Source of the DNA: Nigrospora sphaerica
Lineage: Eukaryota; Ascomycota; Sordariomycetes; Amphisphaeriales; Apiosporaceae
Length of the DNA: 64,000 bases
Assembly: GCA_018287875.1 (NCBI GenBank)
Contig: JAGVVL010000001.1
Coordinates: 5,084,001 to 5,148,000, forward strand
Reading direction: 5' to 3'
Each line of letters begins with the position of its first letter. Within the stretch, counting starts at the first letter, position 1. Made by a program: the position numbers and the translations under genes. Below are positions 25,138 through 36,300 of the stretch, piece by piece. The notes beneath the pieces are model-generated. The model made no database searches. It worked only from the letters and a program-made list of their open reading frames with translations, and was not told the DNA's origin.

Positions 25138-26994
25138 ATGGTTGTATACAAAAGCAGTCATCCGGACATTGACTGTAAGTAGGTGCCTTTGCAACTCTGC
25201 TCTGTAGCCTGACAAGAAAGTGAAGTGCCCCGGGATATCACGATCTGGGACTGGCTTTTTGGGGATGACTCCAAGTACTCGCCGTTGAGGAGGTTTCCTC
25301 GGGAGCAATGGGCGGGCTACGTCGACGCGTCCTCCAAAGCTCGCGTCTCGTGGAACGAGGTTAAACACGCCGCCACCCGGGTCTCGACGGCGCTCCGCCG
25401 GGACTACGGATTCAAAGCCAACGACACATTCTCTCTCTTCAGCAGAAACACCATATGGTACCCCGTGACCCTCTTCGCCGCAGTCCGTCTTGGTAAGCCC
25501 TGTAACCACCCTGTGGCCCTACGTGTGCCTGACGATCCGGTCTTGTTCAGGGGGTGTCGTTTCTGGAGCATCGCCTGCATACAACGTCGACGAAATGACC
25601 TATGCCCTCAAGACGGCCAACTCTAGGTTCCTTGCCACCCACCCTTCCTCCATGGGGGTAGCCATCCAAGCAGCCAAGAATGCGGGCATCCCGAAGGAAC
25701 ACATATTCCTGCTGGAGGGCGAGATGGAGGGGCACACCACCATACAGGACTTGATCCGGATGGGCGAGAAGTACGGCGACGAAGGCCAAGCCGAGCCTTT
25801 CCAGATTCGAGCGTCCCAAAAGAACGGAGATGTCTGTGCCTTCTTGAGCTTCTCCTCTGGGACGACGGGGCTCCCTAAAGCGGTAGGTCACATACGTGGG
25901 CGGTCACCTCCCAGCTGCTAATGCTGGCATAGGTCATGATCTCTCACCAGAATGCTATTGCCCAGGCACTCCAGGTGGAGCAGATTACGCCGGAAGACCA
26001 CAAGAAAGTACTTGGCGTTCTTCCCCTGTTCCACATCACCGGGATCGTTCACAGCATGATTCTGCCCGTGCTCATTAACGCCGAGGTCATTATGCTCCCC
26101 ACGTTCGACATGGCGTCAATGCTCGCGACCATCGTTGAGTATCGGATCCTGGAGTTGTTGCTCGTACCTCCTCTCATTATCCGGCTCGTCCGCGACCCCA
26201 TCGTCGACAAATACGACCTCAGCTGTGTTAAGAGATTCTCTAGCGGTGCGGCACCACTCTCCGAGGAAATTATCCAGCTGCTCAAGAAGAAATTCCCGGG
26301 CACCGGCCTCAAACAAGGCTACGGCATGACGGAATCGTGCTCATGCATCACGAGCCACCCGCTTCATACGTACAGCTACGACTATGCGCACACGGGTGGA
26401 ACCATTGTGGCCAGCACCGAGGTCAGGCTGGTGCGAGAGGACGGTACGGAAGCAGGTATCGGAGAGCCCGGCGAGATTTGGGCCCGCGGACCGCAGATTG
26501 TTATGGGCTACCTCAACAACGACAAGGCCACCAGGGAGACATTTGACTTGGATGGCTTCTTACACACGGGAGACCAGGGCTTCATCGACGCGGCTGGGTT
26601 CATCACCATAACGGACCGCATCAAGGAGATGATCAAGGTCAAGGGAATCGGCGTGGCACCGGCCGAACTCGAGGATCTCCTCCTCGGCCATGCCCAGGTG
26701 GAGGATTGTGCGGTCCTGGGCGTGCCCGACGAATGGGCCGGGGAGCGGCCCAAGGCGTATGTGGTCTTGAAGGAAGGCGTCCCTGCCGACGAGGCGACGG
26801 GCCAGGATATTATCAAGTACGTGGAAGCCAACAGGACACGACACAAATGGATCAAGGAAGTCGAGTTTGTCAGTGAGATCCCCAAGAGCGCCAGCGGCAA
26901 AATTCTGAGGCGCGTCTTGAGGGATACGATGAAACGAGGCGTACAGGGTACGGTTGTCAAGGCAGCACCTGCTGGCCCAATGGCAAAGCTGTAG
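25138..26994 (+). CDS. 4-coumarate-CoA ligase-like AMP-dependent acyl/aryl-CoA synthetase, predicted peroxisomal
   Basis: ANL-superfamily enzyme that adenylates a carboxylate with ATP and transfers it to CoA; the substrate class (aryl or fatty acid) cannot be read. Exons: 25138-25174, 25226-25492, 25551-25882, 25933-26994; 565 aa, usual for the family. Introns are 50-58 nt. The first acceptor must be the AAG at 25223-25225, because all earlier AGs bring in an in-frame stop. Motifs: phosphate loop SFSSGTTGLPK, GYGMTES, HTGD, ITDRIKEMIKVKG and the catalytic-lysine segment KSASGKILRR. The protein ends in AKL, an accepted PTS1 peroxisomal targeting signal, as in fungal 4CL-like and phenylacetyl-CoA-ligase-like enzymes. 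It is divergent from IDH1. Confidence 0.93.
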
Positions 26995-27738
26995 TTTGTG
27001 TGTCTTGATTGGTCATACCATAGAAGCAGGCGGTTTGTCGCAGAATGTCTATGTGGTTTTCTCTCAGTCGTCTGGTAAAGGTGTTTGTACCCAGGTGTTA
27101 GGCATAAAGAATCGTTTTGAAGGAATCTGTCTTTCTGCAGGAGCACACCAATATTCTCGTGGGTCCCACTGCAGAAATCAGTTTGCTACTTAGATACCTC
27201 GGGCTGTCACTGGAAGAACTTCAACATCGAAGAAAACAATCAGCGGCCGGTTTCTTGCCTTTACGGGTAGGAAGGCAAGAGGGGTTTGAGAAGCATTTCA
27301 TCCTATGACTCGTGGTTTTTCTGCCTGCTGCTCCTTCCCCACGCAAGTCTGCCGCTCCTTCCTCAGGCAAGTCTGCCGCTCCTTCCTCGGGCAAGTCTGC
27401 CGCTTCTTCCTCAGGCAAGTCTGCCGCTCCTTCCTCAGGCAACGTTTCCCAACTAAGGTCCTTAAGATTCTTCTTCTTCGCCCTCACCAACCTCTTTCCT
27501 AAACTACGACCTTGTATAATTCCTCTTCGCCTTCACCAACATCGGTGCTGGTAAGCGTCAACGCAAGCGATCCTCTTCTTGGGCGGAGCTACGCAACTGA
27601 CCACGATCGGGACCTTTTCGGCACTTGCTTGATTCCCAAAGCACCAAAGATAAGCATCAAGTGGTAAGTTGTGAACTGACTTCGATTTCCAGCGTGTTCG
27701 GTTATCCGACCATAATCAAGACCCCATCGTCAATCGGA
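26995..27738. other. CoA ligase 3' flank with tandem repeat
   Basis: About 740 nt. It holds the 24-bp tandem repeat and two short open segments with coding-like composition: 27503-27663, followed by GTAAGT, and 27693-27745. They join in frame across a 29-nt gap, very short for an intron, but have no start codon. They may be a leader, an upstream exon without a visible start, or a remnant of the next gene. Confidence 0.4.
27348..27443 (+). repeat. 24-bp tandem repeat, four copies
   Basis: Four contiguous 24-bp units differing by one or two bases, preceded by a degenerate partial unit at about 27,325-27,347. In one + strand frame the unit encodes SAAPSSGK repeats; other frames are also open. 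Because 24 is a multiple of three, gain or loss of a unit would keep a reading frame, which is typical of coding repeats. No start codon in that frame was found. Confidence 0.85.
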
Positions 27739-28912
27739 ATGACAGGTACCAACTGCCTGCAAAACGAAGGAGCAACCACCCCGTTTAGATAAACCATGGG
27801 CAAATGAAACCTGGTATGCTGACTGATGGTGATGCCACAGACTGTACCAACATGACATCGTTCAAGGCCGTGGTGCTGGACCACTTGTTGGCCGTCTCGG
27901 CCCTCAGCCGTGAGGACCAGGTCATCCTTAGAGATACCCTTATCGATGCCCCTGGAAAGGTCTCCCAGGACAACCTCTTGGCCGGGCGCATTTTGGACTC
28001 AGTATGTGATCCCACCTGACACGGTATGACAACGTTGTCCCACCACTAACCTGGAGCGGCGAACCAGCTGCTTGCCTACCTTCAGCCCCGTGCCTCTCTC
28101 AGTCGCCTTGAGCACACCGTGGCCCGCAAGCTGGTTCAACGTCTCAATCAGGAGAGCGACAGCCAAGGTCAGGTGGCTGGTGTGGATGAAGAAGTCGTGT
28201 CCGATACCAGCACAGTCGCCGCCGGTAAGGAGCTCATGCGCGCCAACGCGCCTCCTAAGGGTGATGATGTTCAGGCCACCAAGAACAAGCCTTAAGGCCA
28301 TATAACCCACGCATCATCGTCGCTGGTCAAACGGTTTGTTCTGCCACCACAAGAAGCACCGCAAGACGAGGAGCAACAACGTTTTTCTCAAGCCCCCCCC
28401 CCCCCCCCTCCCCCCCCCCCAGCGACAAGGCCTTCAAGCAGGAGTGCCACGGACAAGATCCCAATCTCAACGGTAATTCAACCCCGCTCGCCGAGTACGT
28501 GGATGGACACGAGAGAGAGCAGTCCTACCTGTTCGAAATGAGGCATATGCAAAAGCAAGGCTGGAATCTTGGTGAAGGCCTGGGTCCCCAAGGTCGTGGC
28601 AGACGCGAGTTTCTGCAACCCATCCAGAACGTCGAGCATCCCAAGCAGAATGATCGTGAGGACCTGCGGCCCGACGATGCACCAACCGTCAATGAAGGCC
28701 GAAACCATCAAGGCTCTCGTGACTCCATCCGTGGGGATCCGGTTGCTATGCCGCACCGTAAAAGATACGACATTACGTCTACTCCGAGATCTTATCCCAA
28801 CGCCAGCGCTGAATATGGCGAGCCTGAGTGGCAGAGTGGTTTTCCCCGCGACGATCCTTATCTCAAGAAGCACAATACGAAGCATTCTGCTTGGGCCAAG
28901 AATGGTTGGTAG
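27739..28912 (+). CDS. Unrecognised protein with G-patch-like segment (tentative five-part gene model)
   Basis: I do not recognise the N-terminal part. Tentative exons: 27739-27745 (ATGACAG), 27841-28001, 28068-28224, 28275-28912; 320 aa, phases consistent. Exons 2 and 3 join at a GTATGT donor with a CTAAC branch and CAG acceptor and read as a charged, helical protein (LSREDQVILRDTL, RLEHTVARKLVQRL). The last exon carries a G-patch-like motif (QGWNLGEGLGPQGRGR) about 100 residues from its end, preceded by a proline run encoded by a C tract. The 28225-28274 intron is the weakest step: without it, exon 3 simply ends at a stop at 28295 and the G-patch part becomes a separate open segment from 28424. 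G-patch proteins usually bind RNA helicases or act in RNA processing. Alternative start: the Met at 27852. Confidence 0.4.
28393..28420 (+). repeat. Poly-C tract
   Basis: 28 nt of C with a single T (28409), ending directly in AG at 28421-28422. It either encodes a proline run inside the unknown gene or is a polypyrimidine tract before an acceptor. Confidence 0.8.
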
Positions 28913-29446
28913 GCGATCTGGTCCGTTTCTACACCTAACGATTTTGCCTGCCGCCGGGAATTGGAACCTCATAATCGAGACGGTGGAATGGGTAGTATTC
29001 GACCAGCAGGGCGGAATCTGGGACACTAGAGATAAAATGTTGGTCGACTGGAGGCAGGACACGGCGTCTGCATATGTACTTGAAGGTGAGTGCATTGAGG
29101 CCTGGCCCGGAGTACTGCGACTGCGCCGAGCTACGTAGCTCATGTAATTTGAACCTCGGGGACTTCCCGGGAAGAGGGCTCCTTTGACGTCTACACTGAT
29201 TGCACGATCGAAAACGCCGTGTCGTTTCACCGGGCCAACTGGCGCTGACCCCAAGTATCCCGTCCCCAAAGGCTCGTCGAGTCAGATGGGAGCACGGGCT
29301 TGCAGAGACAGCGGCAAGGGCTGAACGATCTGTGTTCTAGTTTATAAAGACGGAATATGAATTGCCTTCTGAGTGGCATGCGCATGATATCTCTGCCCAA
29401 ACTCCAAACGCCCCGGCTCGTTTGATGGTATGTCTGCTCGTTGAGT
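28913..29446. other. Convergent intergenic stretch
   Basis: About 530 nt between the unknown gene and the BUD23 stop codon. It holds only short open frames; it is probably the 3' flanks. Confidence 0.5.
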
Positions 29447-30357
29447 CTAGAAGGCCACGCGTCTCTTGCGGCCTGTGTATTTGGAGGTGGACTTGACTAC
29501 CTTGCCTTTTCGCTCCATCTGCTCCTTTTTACGGACGATCCAGGCCTTGGAGCCCTTTTTGATCTGGCCTTTGCCAGCGTTGCCGCGGTTGCGGGGATCC
29601 AACACATCGACGCCCTCCATGCCGCTGACCACGCCGGTGATGTCGCCTGATTTGCCGTCAACGACAGCGGCGCCGACGGTCAGAACGAGGTAGACCTTGA
29701 CGTTCTTTGTCTCCGGGTCGTCCTCCAGCAGACCGGCGCCGAAGCCGGCCTTGACGGCCGCACCCGTGATCATCTTCTTCTGCTCGTCGTTCTTGGGGTA
29801 GAACTGGCAGACGGCGCGGCCGCCGCGCTTCAGGCTGGCGTACAGGCCGTTGAAGAACCTCGAGAGCCGTCCGGCCGGGGACACATCGCTGGTCTCGGCG
29901 TTGCAGAGCCACTGGATGGCGCTGATGCTGATGGCGGCGTCGAAGGTGCCGGCGCGGAATGGCACGCCCTGGCCGATGTCGGCCAGCAGGAGGTCGCCCT
30001 CGACGTCGCGCTGCAGGGCCACGTCCAGCATGCTGGCTGACACGTCCATGCCCACCCAAACGTGGGGGCCGCCCTCGTCGGGCGGGATGGAGGACAGAAT
30101 CTCGCCCGAGAGGCCGCTGCCGCAGCCGACGTCCAGGATCAGGGAGGGGGAGGAGAGGTCCAGTAGCTCGAGAGCCCGGTGGGTCATGGAAGCCTGGATA
30201 TTTTGTATTCGCGACGACGTCGTGTACTTGCGGGCTTCGGTGTCATCGTAATGCACGTCGGCGGACCTGGAAGACGAGAGGTTGGCGGCTTGCGCCTGGG
30301 CGAGAGAAGGGGAACCGGGAGGGGCGTGGCTTACAATGTGTCCTCCGGGCGCGACAT
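29447..30357 (-). CDS. BUD23: 18S rRNA (guanine-N7)-methyltransferase Bud23
   Basis: SAM-dependent methyltransferase that makes m7G in 18S rRNA and is needed for 40S subunit maturation, in nucleolus and nucleus with Trm112. Exons: 30335-30357 (MSRPEDT plus two bases) and 29447-30266; the 68-nt intron has a GTAAGC donor and CCAG acceptor. The product is 280 aa (the yeast protein is about 275). The SAM-binding motif I is ILDVGCGSGLSGE, followed by VGMDVS (motif II) and ISISAIQWLCNA. The C-terminus is lysine/arginine-rich (GSKAWIVRKKEQMER...TGRKRR), typical of Bud23 and containing nuclear localisation-type basic clusters. The short first exon was chosen over the in-intron Met at 30388 because it gives the conserved SRPED-L-SADVHYDDTEA start. 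It is divergent from SVP26. Confidence 0.95.
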
Positions 30358-31166
30358 GTTGGCGATGCGAACACAGCGACACGGGCACGGGGCGGAGGCG
30401 ACAGGTCGATCGAGGGCCTTCTGGGCGCAGGTGGTAGGCTGTCGTCGTCGTTGGCGCCGAATTTTATGATGGCAGGGCTCTCTTTACCTTGCCCAGGCAA
30501 TACGCCTCCGTCCGACGACACTTTTTTGAGGGCCCCTCCAAAAATTCATGCGGGATGGCGGAACCCGCCCGGGAGGCTGTCGGAGTGGGACTGGATGGAA
30601 GCTGGAGTAGAGTAAGATGTACCTATGTACTTGTTTACATGCTAGGTAACAGACGAATCTACCAGGTACTTAGGTAGTACACCAAAACTCACGCCCAGCA
30701 ATAAGTACCGAGCGCATAAGCTGCGCTCCAACGCCAGAAATAGGGTCGGGGGCGGAGCCGCTATATCGACGGATGGCTTCCGCTCTGTAGTTGTATCTAC
30801 GATACATGGGCTTAAGTACCTTCCGCCAAAGAAGGCGCGTCGGGTACTAATCAAACGTCCTTGACGGCTTACCTAACGTGATCGGCGTGGCCAGGGCAGG
30901 CGGTTGGTCTAGCTCCATGGATTACGTTGTTAGATCTTCCCCCCGGGTGACGAAGCACGTGGAAGAAAGGCCACGGTTGTACAGCCCAGAACGGCGATGG
31001 TAGAAACTCCCTTGATTTGACGCCGGCCTCGTCATCTCTCCGTGCCAAAAGATTCCCCAGAGGAGACCACCAACACGATCTCGCCCCCCTTACTTTGCTT
31101 GTGCGCCATCCTGCGCTCTTCTCAGCTCGCCTTCCCCATTGCCATGTGGTGTGCGTGAGCGCCAAC
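30358..31166. other. Divergent promoter region BUD23 / SVP26
   Basis: An 809-nt shared upstream region with GGTA/TACC repeats around 30,640-30,680. No open frame here has homology or splice support. Confidence 0.5.
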
Positions 31167-32041
31167 ATGTGGATTCTCCCTCTAATCGGCTATCTCGGTG
31201 CCTTCGTTGGTTTCTGCTTCTTAACCTTGGCCATCGGTACGTGACGCGCTTCGCCTCCATTTCTCCTCATCCCGCTCCCCCTTCATGCTCTCTGGGGGTC
31301 CCCGTCGCCCTGGCCCGGTGGAAGCTGGGCACCTCGCGGCTCCTGCAGGCGCCGGCTCGTGTTGAGGTGCTGACTCGCATGGGACACCCTCTAGCCTCGG
31401 GCCTATACTACCTTTCGGAGCTGGTCGAAGAGCACACCGTCGTCGCAAAGCGCCTCCTGTCACGCCTCATCTATGCCATCATCGGCCTGCAGCTCGTACT
31501 ATGGCTCGTTGACGGGTTCCCCTTCGGCTTGACGCTGCTGGGCGTCGCGTCGCATGTCATCTACCTTGGTAACATGCGACGATTCCCCTTCGTGAGGCTC
31601 TCGGATCCTCTCTTCGTCGCCTCGTGTGGTGCGTTCTCTCCGCCCCTCGACCCCAATGTGCTCTTGGAGAGACTGACGCTAGGGGAACCAACAGTCTTGG
31701 TCCTGGTCAACCACTACTTCTGGTTCCGTCACTTCTCCACCGCGCAGCACCAGTCGTACGCCCGCATGACCAACGTATACGACCAGCCTGACGTGCCATC
31801 CTTTACCGAAATTGCCTCGTACTTTGGGCTTTGCGTTTGGCTCGTCCCCTTCTCGCTCTTTGTGAGCCTGTCCGCAAGCGACAACGTCCTACCGACCATG
31901 GGCAGCGAGGCACCATCGCAGGACGGGGGTAGCAAGAACAAGAGGCAGAGTGCCGTCAAGGTCGGTGTAGACAGCGTTCTGTCGGCGCTTAGCGAGGTCA
32001 GCCGAATGGCTGGGTGGAAGAGGCCCGAAGATCGCTTCTGA
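31167..32041 (+). CDS. SVP26: ER-Golgi membrane cargo adaptor Svp26 (TEX261 family)
   Basis: Multispanning membrane protein of early Golgi and COPII vesicles; in yeast it sorts glycosyltransferases out of the ER. Exons: 31167-31236, 31395-31628, 31695-32041; 216 aa (the yeast protein is 228). The introns (158 and 66 nt) have GTACGT and GTGCGT donors. The family signature is clear: N-terminal hydrophobic GYLGAFVGFCFLTLAIA, then SGLYYLSELVEEHT, DGFPF, and the LVNHYFWFRHF segment, which reads properly only after removing intron 2. Four hydrophobic segments are seen; the C-terminus is polar and lysine-rich. Intron 2 has a length divisible by three and no stop, so retention would add 22 residues in frame. 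It is divergent from BUD23. Confidence 0.92.
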
Positions 32042-33386
32042 GCCTCGCGGCAAAAGCCTCAAGGGTATCACAAGCGATCTATGCGGATGATGCCCGATAC
32101 TGCGACCCGGGGCCGCTGCCCATTCTATATCCAATACATGCCCCTGCCTTCTCGGGCGAGCAGCTATGCAACCCCTTTCACATCCAACCGTGGTGCGCCT
32201 TCGGAGACCGTGTGAGCCGCTGCAGGCACCTTCTCTTGGGTCTAATGGCTGCATGTTGGTGAGTCCGTCACAATTTGGCTGCGCAATGCTTCACACCAAC
32301 CAATGCATCTGGCAACCTGATGACCCATCCCATACTCGTGCTAGATAGTAGCCGAGTTGCGCGCTTCGAGGGCCGACGGTGAAGCAAAACACGGGGTGCC
32401 GCCAATTGCCTGTTGCCTGGTCCAACGCCCACGCTCTCCGCGGAGACGCTGACGACAGCTAACCATAGGAGTCAAGGCAGGCTCGTAGTTCACAGTGTCC
32501 ATCGCCGCTCTCCTGAAGAAGCACCATATTCATCTCCTGGAGACGAACTGGAAATGACCAAGGGATGCGTCAATCGTGTGCGATGACCAACCGTGACGGT
32601 GCCTGGCCCTCCAACCGCGCAAACGAGGGGGCGTATGTCTATCGATGTCCGGGTAATTAAAGGTATGTTCTTGGGTAGGCGAAGACGACTTAACAATTGA
32701 CTGGCTCCCGTGTCTTCCGCATCCACCACATTCGCCCAGTGAAAGAGCCATTGACCAATCAGCGATGCGTTAATTCGGCAGCCTGGGCCCACCTCCTAAC
32801 TTGGGCGCTGAAGGGCATCTCGTGTCTCTTTGATGTCGGTTTCACAGCTTCCAGCGGCAGAACTCGGCCGAGTCGATTGGCTGGTCTCGCAGGAGATCGA
32901 CAGGGCGCAGTTTGCCAAGGCGGCTTCAGTTTACCAGGCTGCTTTTCCCGAGGCGGGCTGAGTAAGAGGCCCGTCCACTCGTGTCTGGCATGGACCCTTT
33001 GCTCTCCTGTACCGAGGGGGCATCAGGCGAGGGCGTGCTTCTCCGCCCGTCCCAGCTTGTTGTTATTCTGCTGCCTGGGTACTATTCCCACAGCCCCTCA
33101 CGGGGGCCGCCGTATTGGATGCCGCCATCTTGAGTTCCCACATACCTCTGGCCGCTTACTACTGATGTACGTAGGTAGGCAAATAATTAAACAAGGGGGC
33201 GCTAGGTAAGGGGATAGAAGGAGAAAAAGGCCATATGTTGTCTCTGGCCGAGCAGTATCGAGGCCAGTCACCAACTCTTTCGTTAAAGCCAACGGCCCTT
33301 GGAGACTGCAAACTGTTGCTCCTCGCGGCTCAAATTCTTGCTCTCCTGGCCCCTTCACACCTTCGTTTTGTTCAATACCAGACAGT
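32042..33386. other. SVP26 3' flank and ABC transporter promoter
   Basis: About 1.3 kb without a supportable gene. A less GC-rich patch near 33,170-33,230 with a TACG/GGTA motif lies some 200 nt upstream of the ABC transporter ATG. Confidence 0.5.
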
Positions 33387-36300
33387 ATGTCGCCCCTAAC
33401 GGCATGGCGACAGACGTGGGCGCTCTGTCGGAAGAACCTGACTATCGCCCTCACTCGATGCTGGGTCTCGACCCTCATACGTGCCTACGTCCTTCCCATC
33501 CTCTTTGTTGTTTTGCTTCTAGAAATCCCCAGCCTGTCCAACGATGGCAACGGGTACGGCGTTGGCGCGCCTGCCAAGGTCGCCACTCTGGCCGATTCCA
33601 TGAAGGGCTCCACGAAACCTCTTGCCATCATCGGCTCTCCGAACCTGGGGCCTGATTTTCCTCCAGCCCTAGCAAGACTGACGGATCCCCTTGACAAGGG
33701 CCGCGTATTGCGGCTCGAAAGCGAGAGTCTGGTCCCCGGAGCCTGTGCCGTGGACTTCCACGGCAAGTCCAACTGCCACGCCGTGCTCATCTTCCACGAC
33801 TCACCGGGCAGTGGACGTGCCGGTGCCGGTAAGTCACCCGGGTACTCCTTTGTTCCAAGTCGTATATAGACCCGAGAAGGATTTCGAATCGTTGCCGTCT
33901 TGTTCGGCTTTCTGGCCCGGCGCCACCCCTCTTCGGACAAGCCACCTACTGACCCTGATGACCATAGTGTGGAACTATACCATCATGACAGATCCGAGTC
34001 GAACTTCGGCATCCGAATTCAGCCCCCTCGAGCACAGTGGCGATGTCGAAGGCTTCTTCCTGCCTCTGCAAATGAGCATCGACAATGCGCTTGCGGCCTC
34101 CTCCGATGTGCCGGAAGCCTTCTCCTTTACCACAACTGACCAAGCCACCCACGACCGGGAAGCCCGGGACGAATACCTCCAACTTGCCACCTACATCCTC
34201 TCCTTTGTCTTCTTTGCCTCCATGATGATGGTCTGCCACCATGTCTCCAGCATGATCACCTCGGAGAGGGAGTCTGGCTTGTCAGAGCTGATTGATGCCA
34301 TGAGTGGCGGTGCCGCATGGCCGCGGATTGCCAGCTATATGGTCGTCTTTGACCTTCTTTACCTACCTCTCTGGGTTACCCTTGGGTGCAGTGAGTTTCC
34401 TTGGCCCGCCACGCCACCCTTGAAAACCACCCATATGGATCGCTCACCGTCTTAGTATTCTCCGGCCTGCTCTTCACGTCTTCGAACCCGGCCGTTTCCA
34501 TAGTCTGGCAGATCCTGACGGGCTGGTCCGTCACGCACTCCAGCATATTCGCTGCCTCGTTCTTTCGCCGTTCCGGCATGGGGGCGATTGCCGTTACCGG
34601 CATGGCCCTTCTCCTCAGCGTCCTTGGGGCGTACGTGGAAAACGACCCGCTACGTCCGGCCACTCTCAGCCTGGTCGCGCCCCTCGGCCTACTCTTCCCC
34701 AGCATGAATTACGTCTTCTTCTTCGACGTCCTGGCCAAATGCGAGGCGAACCACCTGTCGGTCCAGCTGGCCAGCGCACCGCCGGCCGGCAATACGATAG
34801 CGGGCTGGGTAGGGGAGACGGCGCCCTCTTTTCTCTGGGTCGAACTCGCTGTCCAGATCCTCGTCTTTCCGCTCCTGGCCCTGGTGGCAGAAAGGGGGCT
34901 CTACGCCAACAAGCGCAAACGTCGGGCTTTCCAGGCCCGTCCCGAGTCTTCGGCGGCCATCGAAACGACCCAGCTGGAGAAGCACTACCGGCCCTCCATA
35001 TGGAAACGAGTATTTTGCTGTGCGCGGAACAAGGCGGTCAAGGCGGTTGACGGCTTGGACCTTACGAGCCAAAAGAACCAGATCCTATGTCTCCTCGGCC
35101 CCAACGGGTCGGGGAAATCCACGACGCTGGACATGATTGCGGGCTTCCAAGCGCCTACGCGGGGCAGCATCGCCATTAATGCGGCGCCGTCCGACATGGG
35201 CATATGTCCTCAGAAAAACGTGCTCTGGGACAACCTGACCGTATCGGAGCACGTCGTGTTGTGGAACCAGATCAAAGGCAACGTGGACGGCAAGGCGGCC
35301 TTGGAGGCTTTGCTGGAGACTTGCGATCTGACGTTGAAAAAGAAGTGCCTGTCCAAGAACCTCAGTGGCGGGATGAAGCGCAAGCTGCAGCTTGCATGCG
35401 CCTTGGCCGGCGGCAGTTCCGTCTGCCTGATGGTGAGTGATGAGCCCCCGTGCGGAACGCCATGCCTTTGCTGATTCCATCGTGTCTTGCAGGACGAGGT
35501 GTCTTCGGGGTTGGACCCCGTCTCCCGCCGCGTGATTTGGAACGCCATCCTCCAGGAGAGATCGCGGCGAACCATGGTGTTTACGACGCACTTCCTGGAC
35601 GAGTGCGAGGTGCTCTCGGACCACGTGGTCATCCTCTCGCTCGGCAAGGTGAACTGTCAGGGCACGCCGGCCGAACTCAAGACACAGCACGGCGGCGGCT
35701 ATCGGGTCAGCATTCCCAAATCCCAAGACGTCTCGCAAGTCGCATACCCTGTATCCGACGGGGGCAGCCACCACGTGTTCGTGACGCCCGACTCTGCCTC
35801 GGCGGCCCGGCTTCTCTCCCGGTTCCGGGGCCTCGATGACTCGGAACTGTTCATCACGGGGCCGACGATCGAAGACGTTTTCCTGAAATTGACAGAGCAG
35901 CCGTCCGCCCCAGATCCCGAGGGCTTCGACGAGGGCAGCACCGACGACGGCCCGGATCCCAAGAACGCCGCTACGGAACCCCAGGCCACACCGTCTCGCT
36001 GGGCCGTCTACCTTCGCCAAGTGCGAGCACTGTTGATCAAGCGCGTCATTGTGAGTGGCTTTCGGGGCCTGCCCGGACCCCCCAACCTCTCCTCCCTCCA
36101 GCGGTCTCCCGCATGGTAATACTGACTCCGAGGGGGACAAATAGGTGCTGCGAACACAGTGGTGGATCTACGTGGCTGCCGTCGTGGTTCCCATCCTTGC
36201 CACCAACTACATCGGCACGTTTATCGCAAAGTACAAGTCTCCCATCTGCGCAGATCTCTTAGGCAATGACTATGGCAGCGCGAGTCCTCTCTGGTTCACC

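Noticed and set aside
35085..36140. 351-codon minus strand frame in the ABC transporter
   Set aside because: It crosses two real introns of the opposite gene without respecting them and has no domain.
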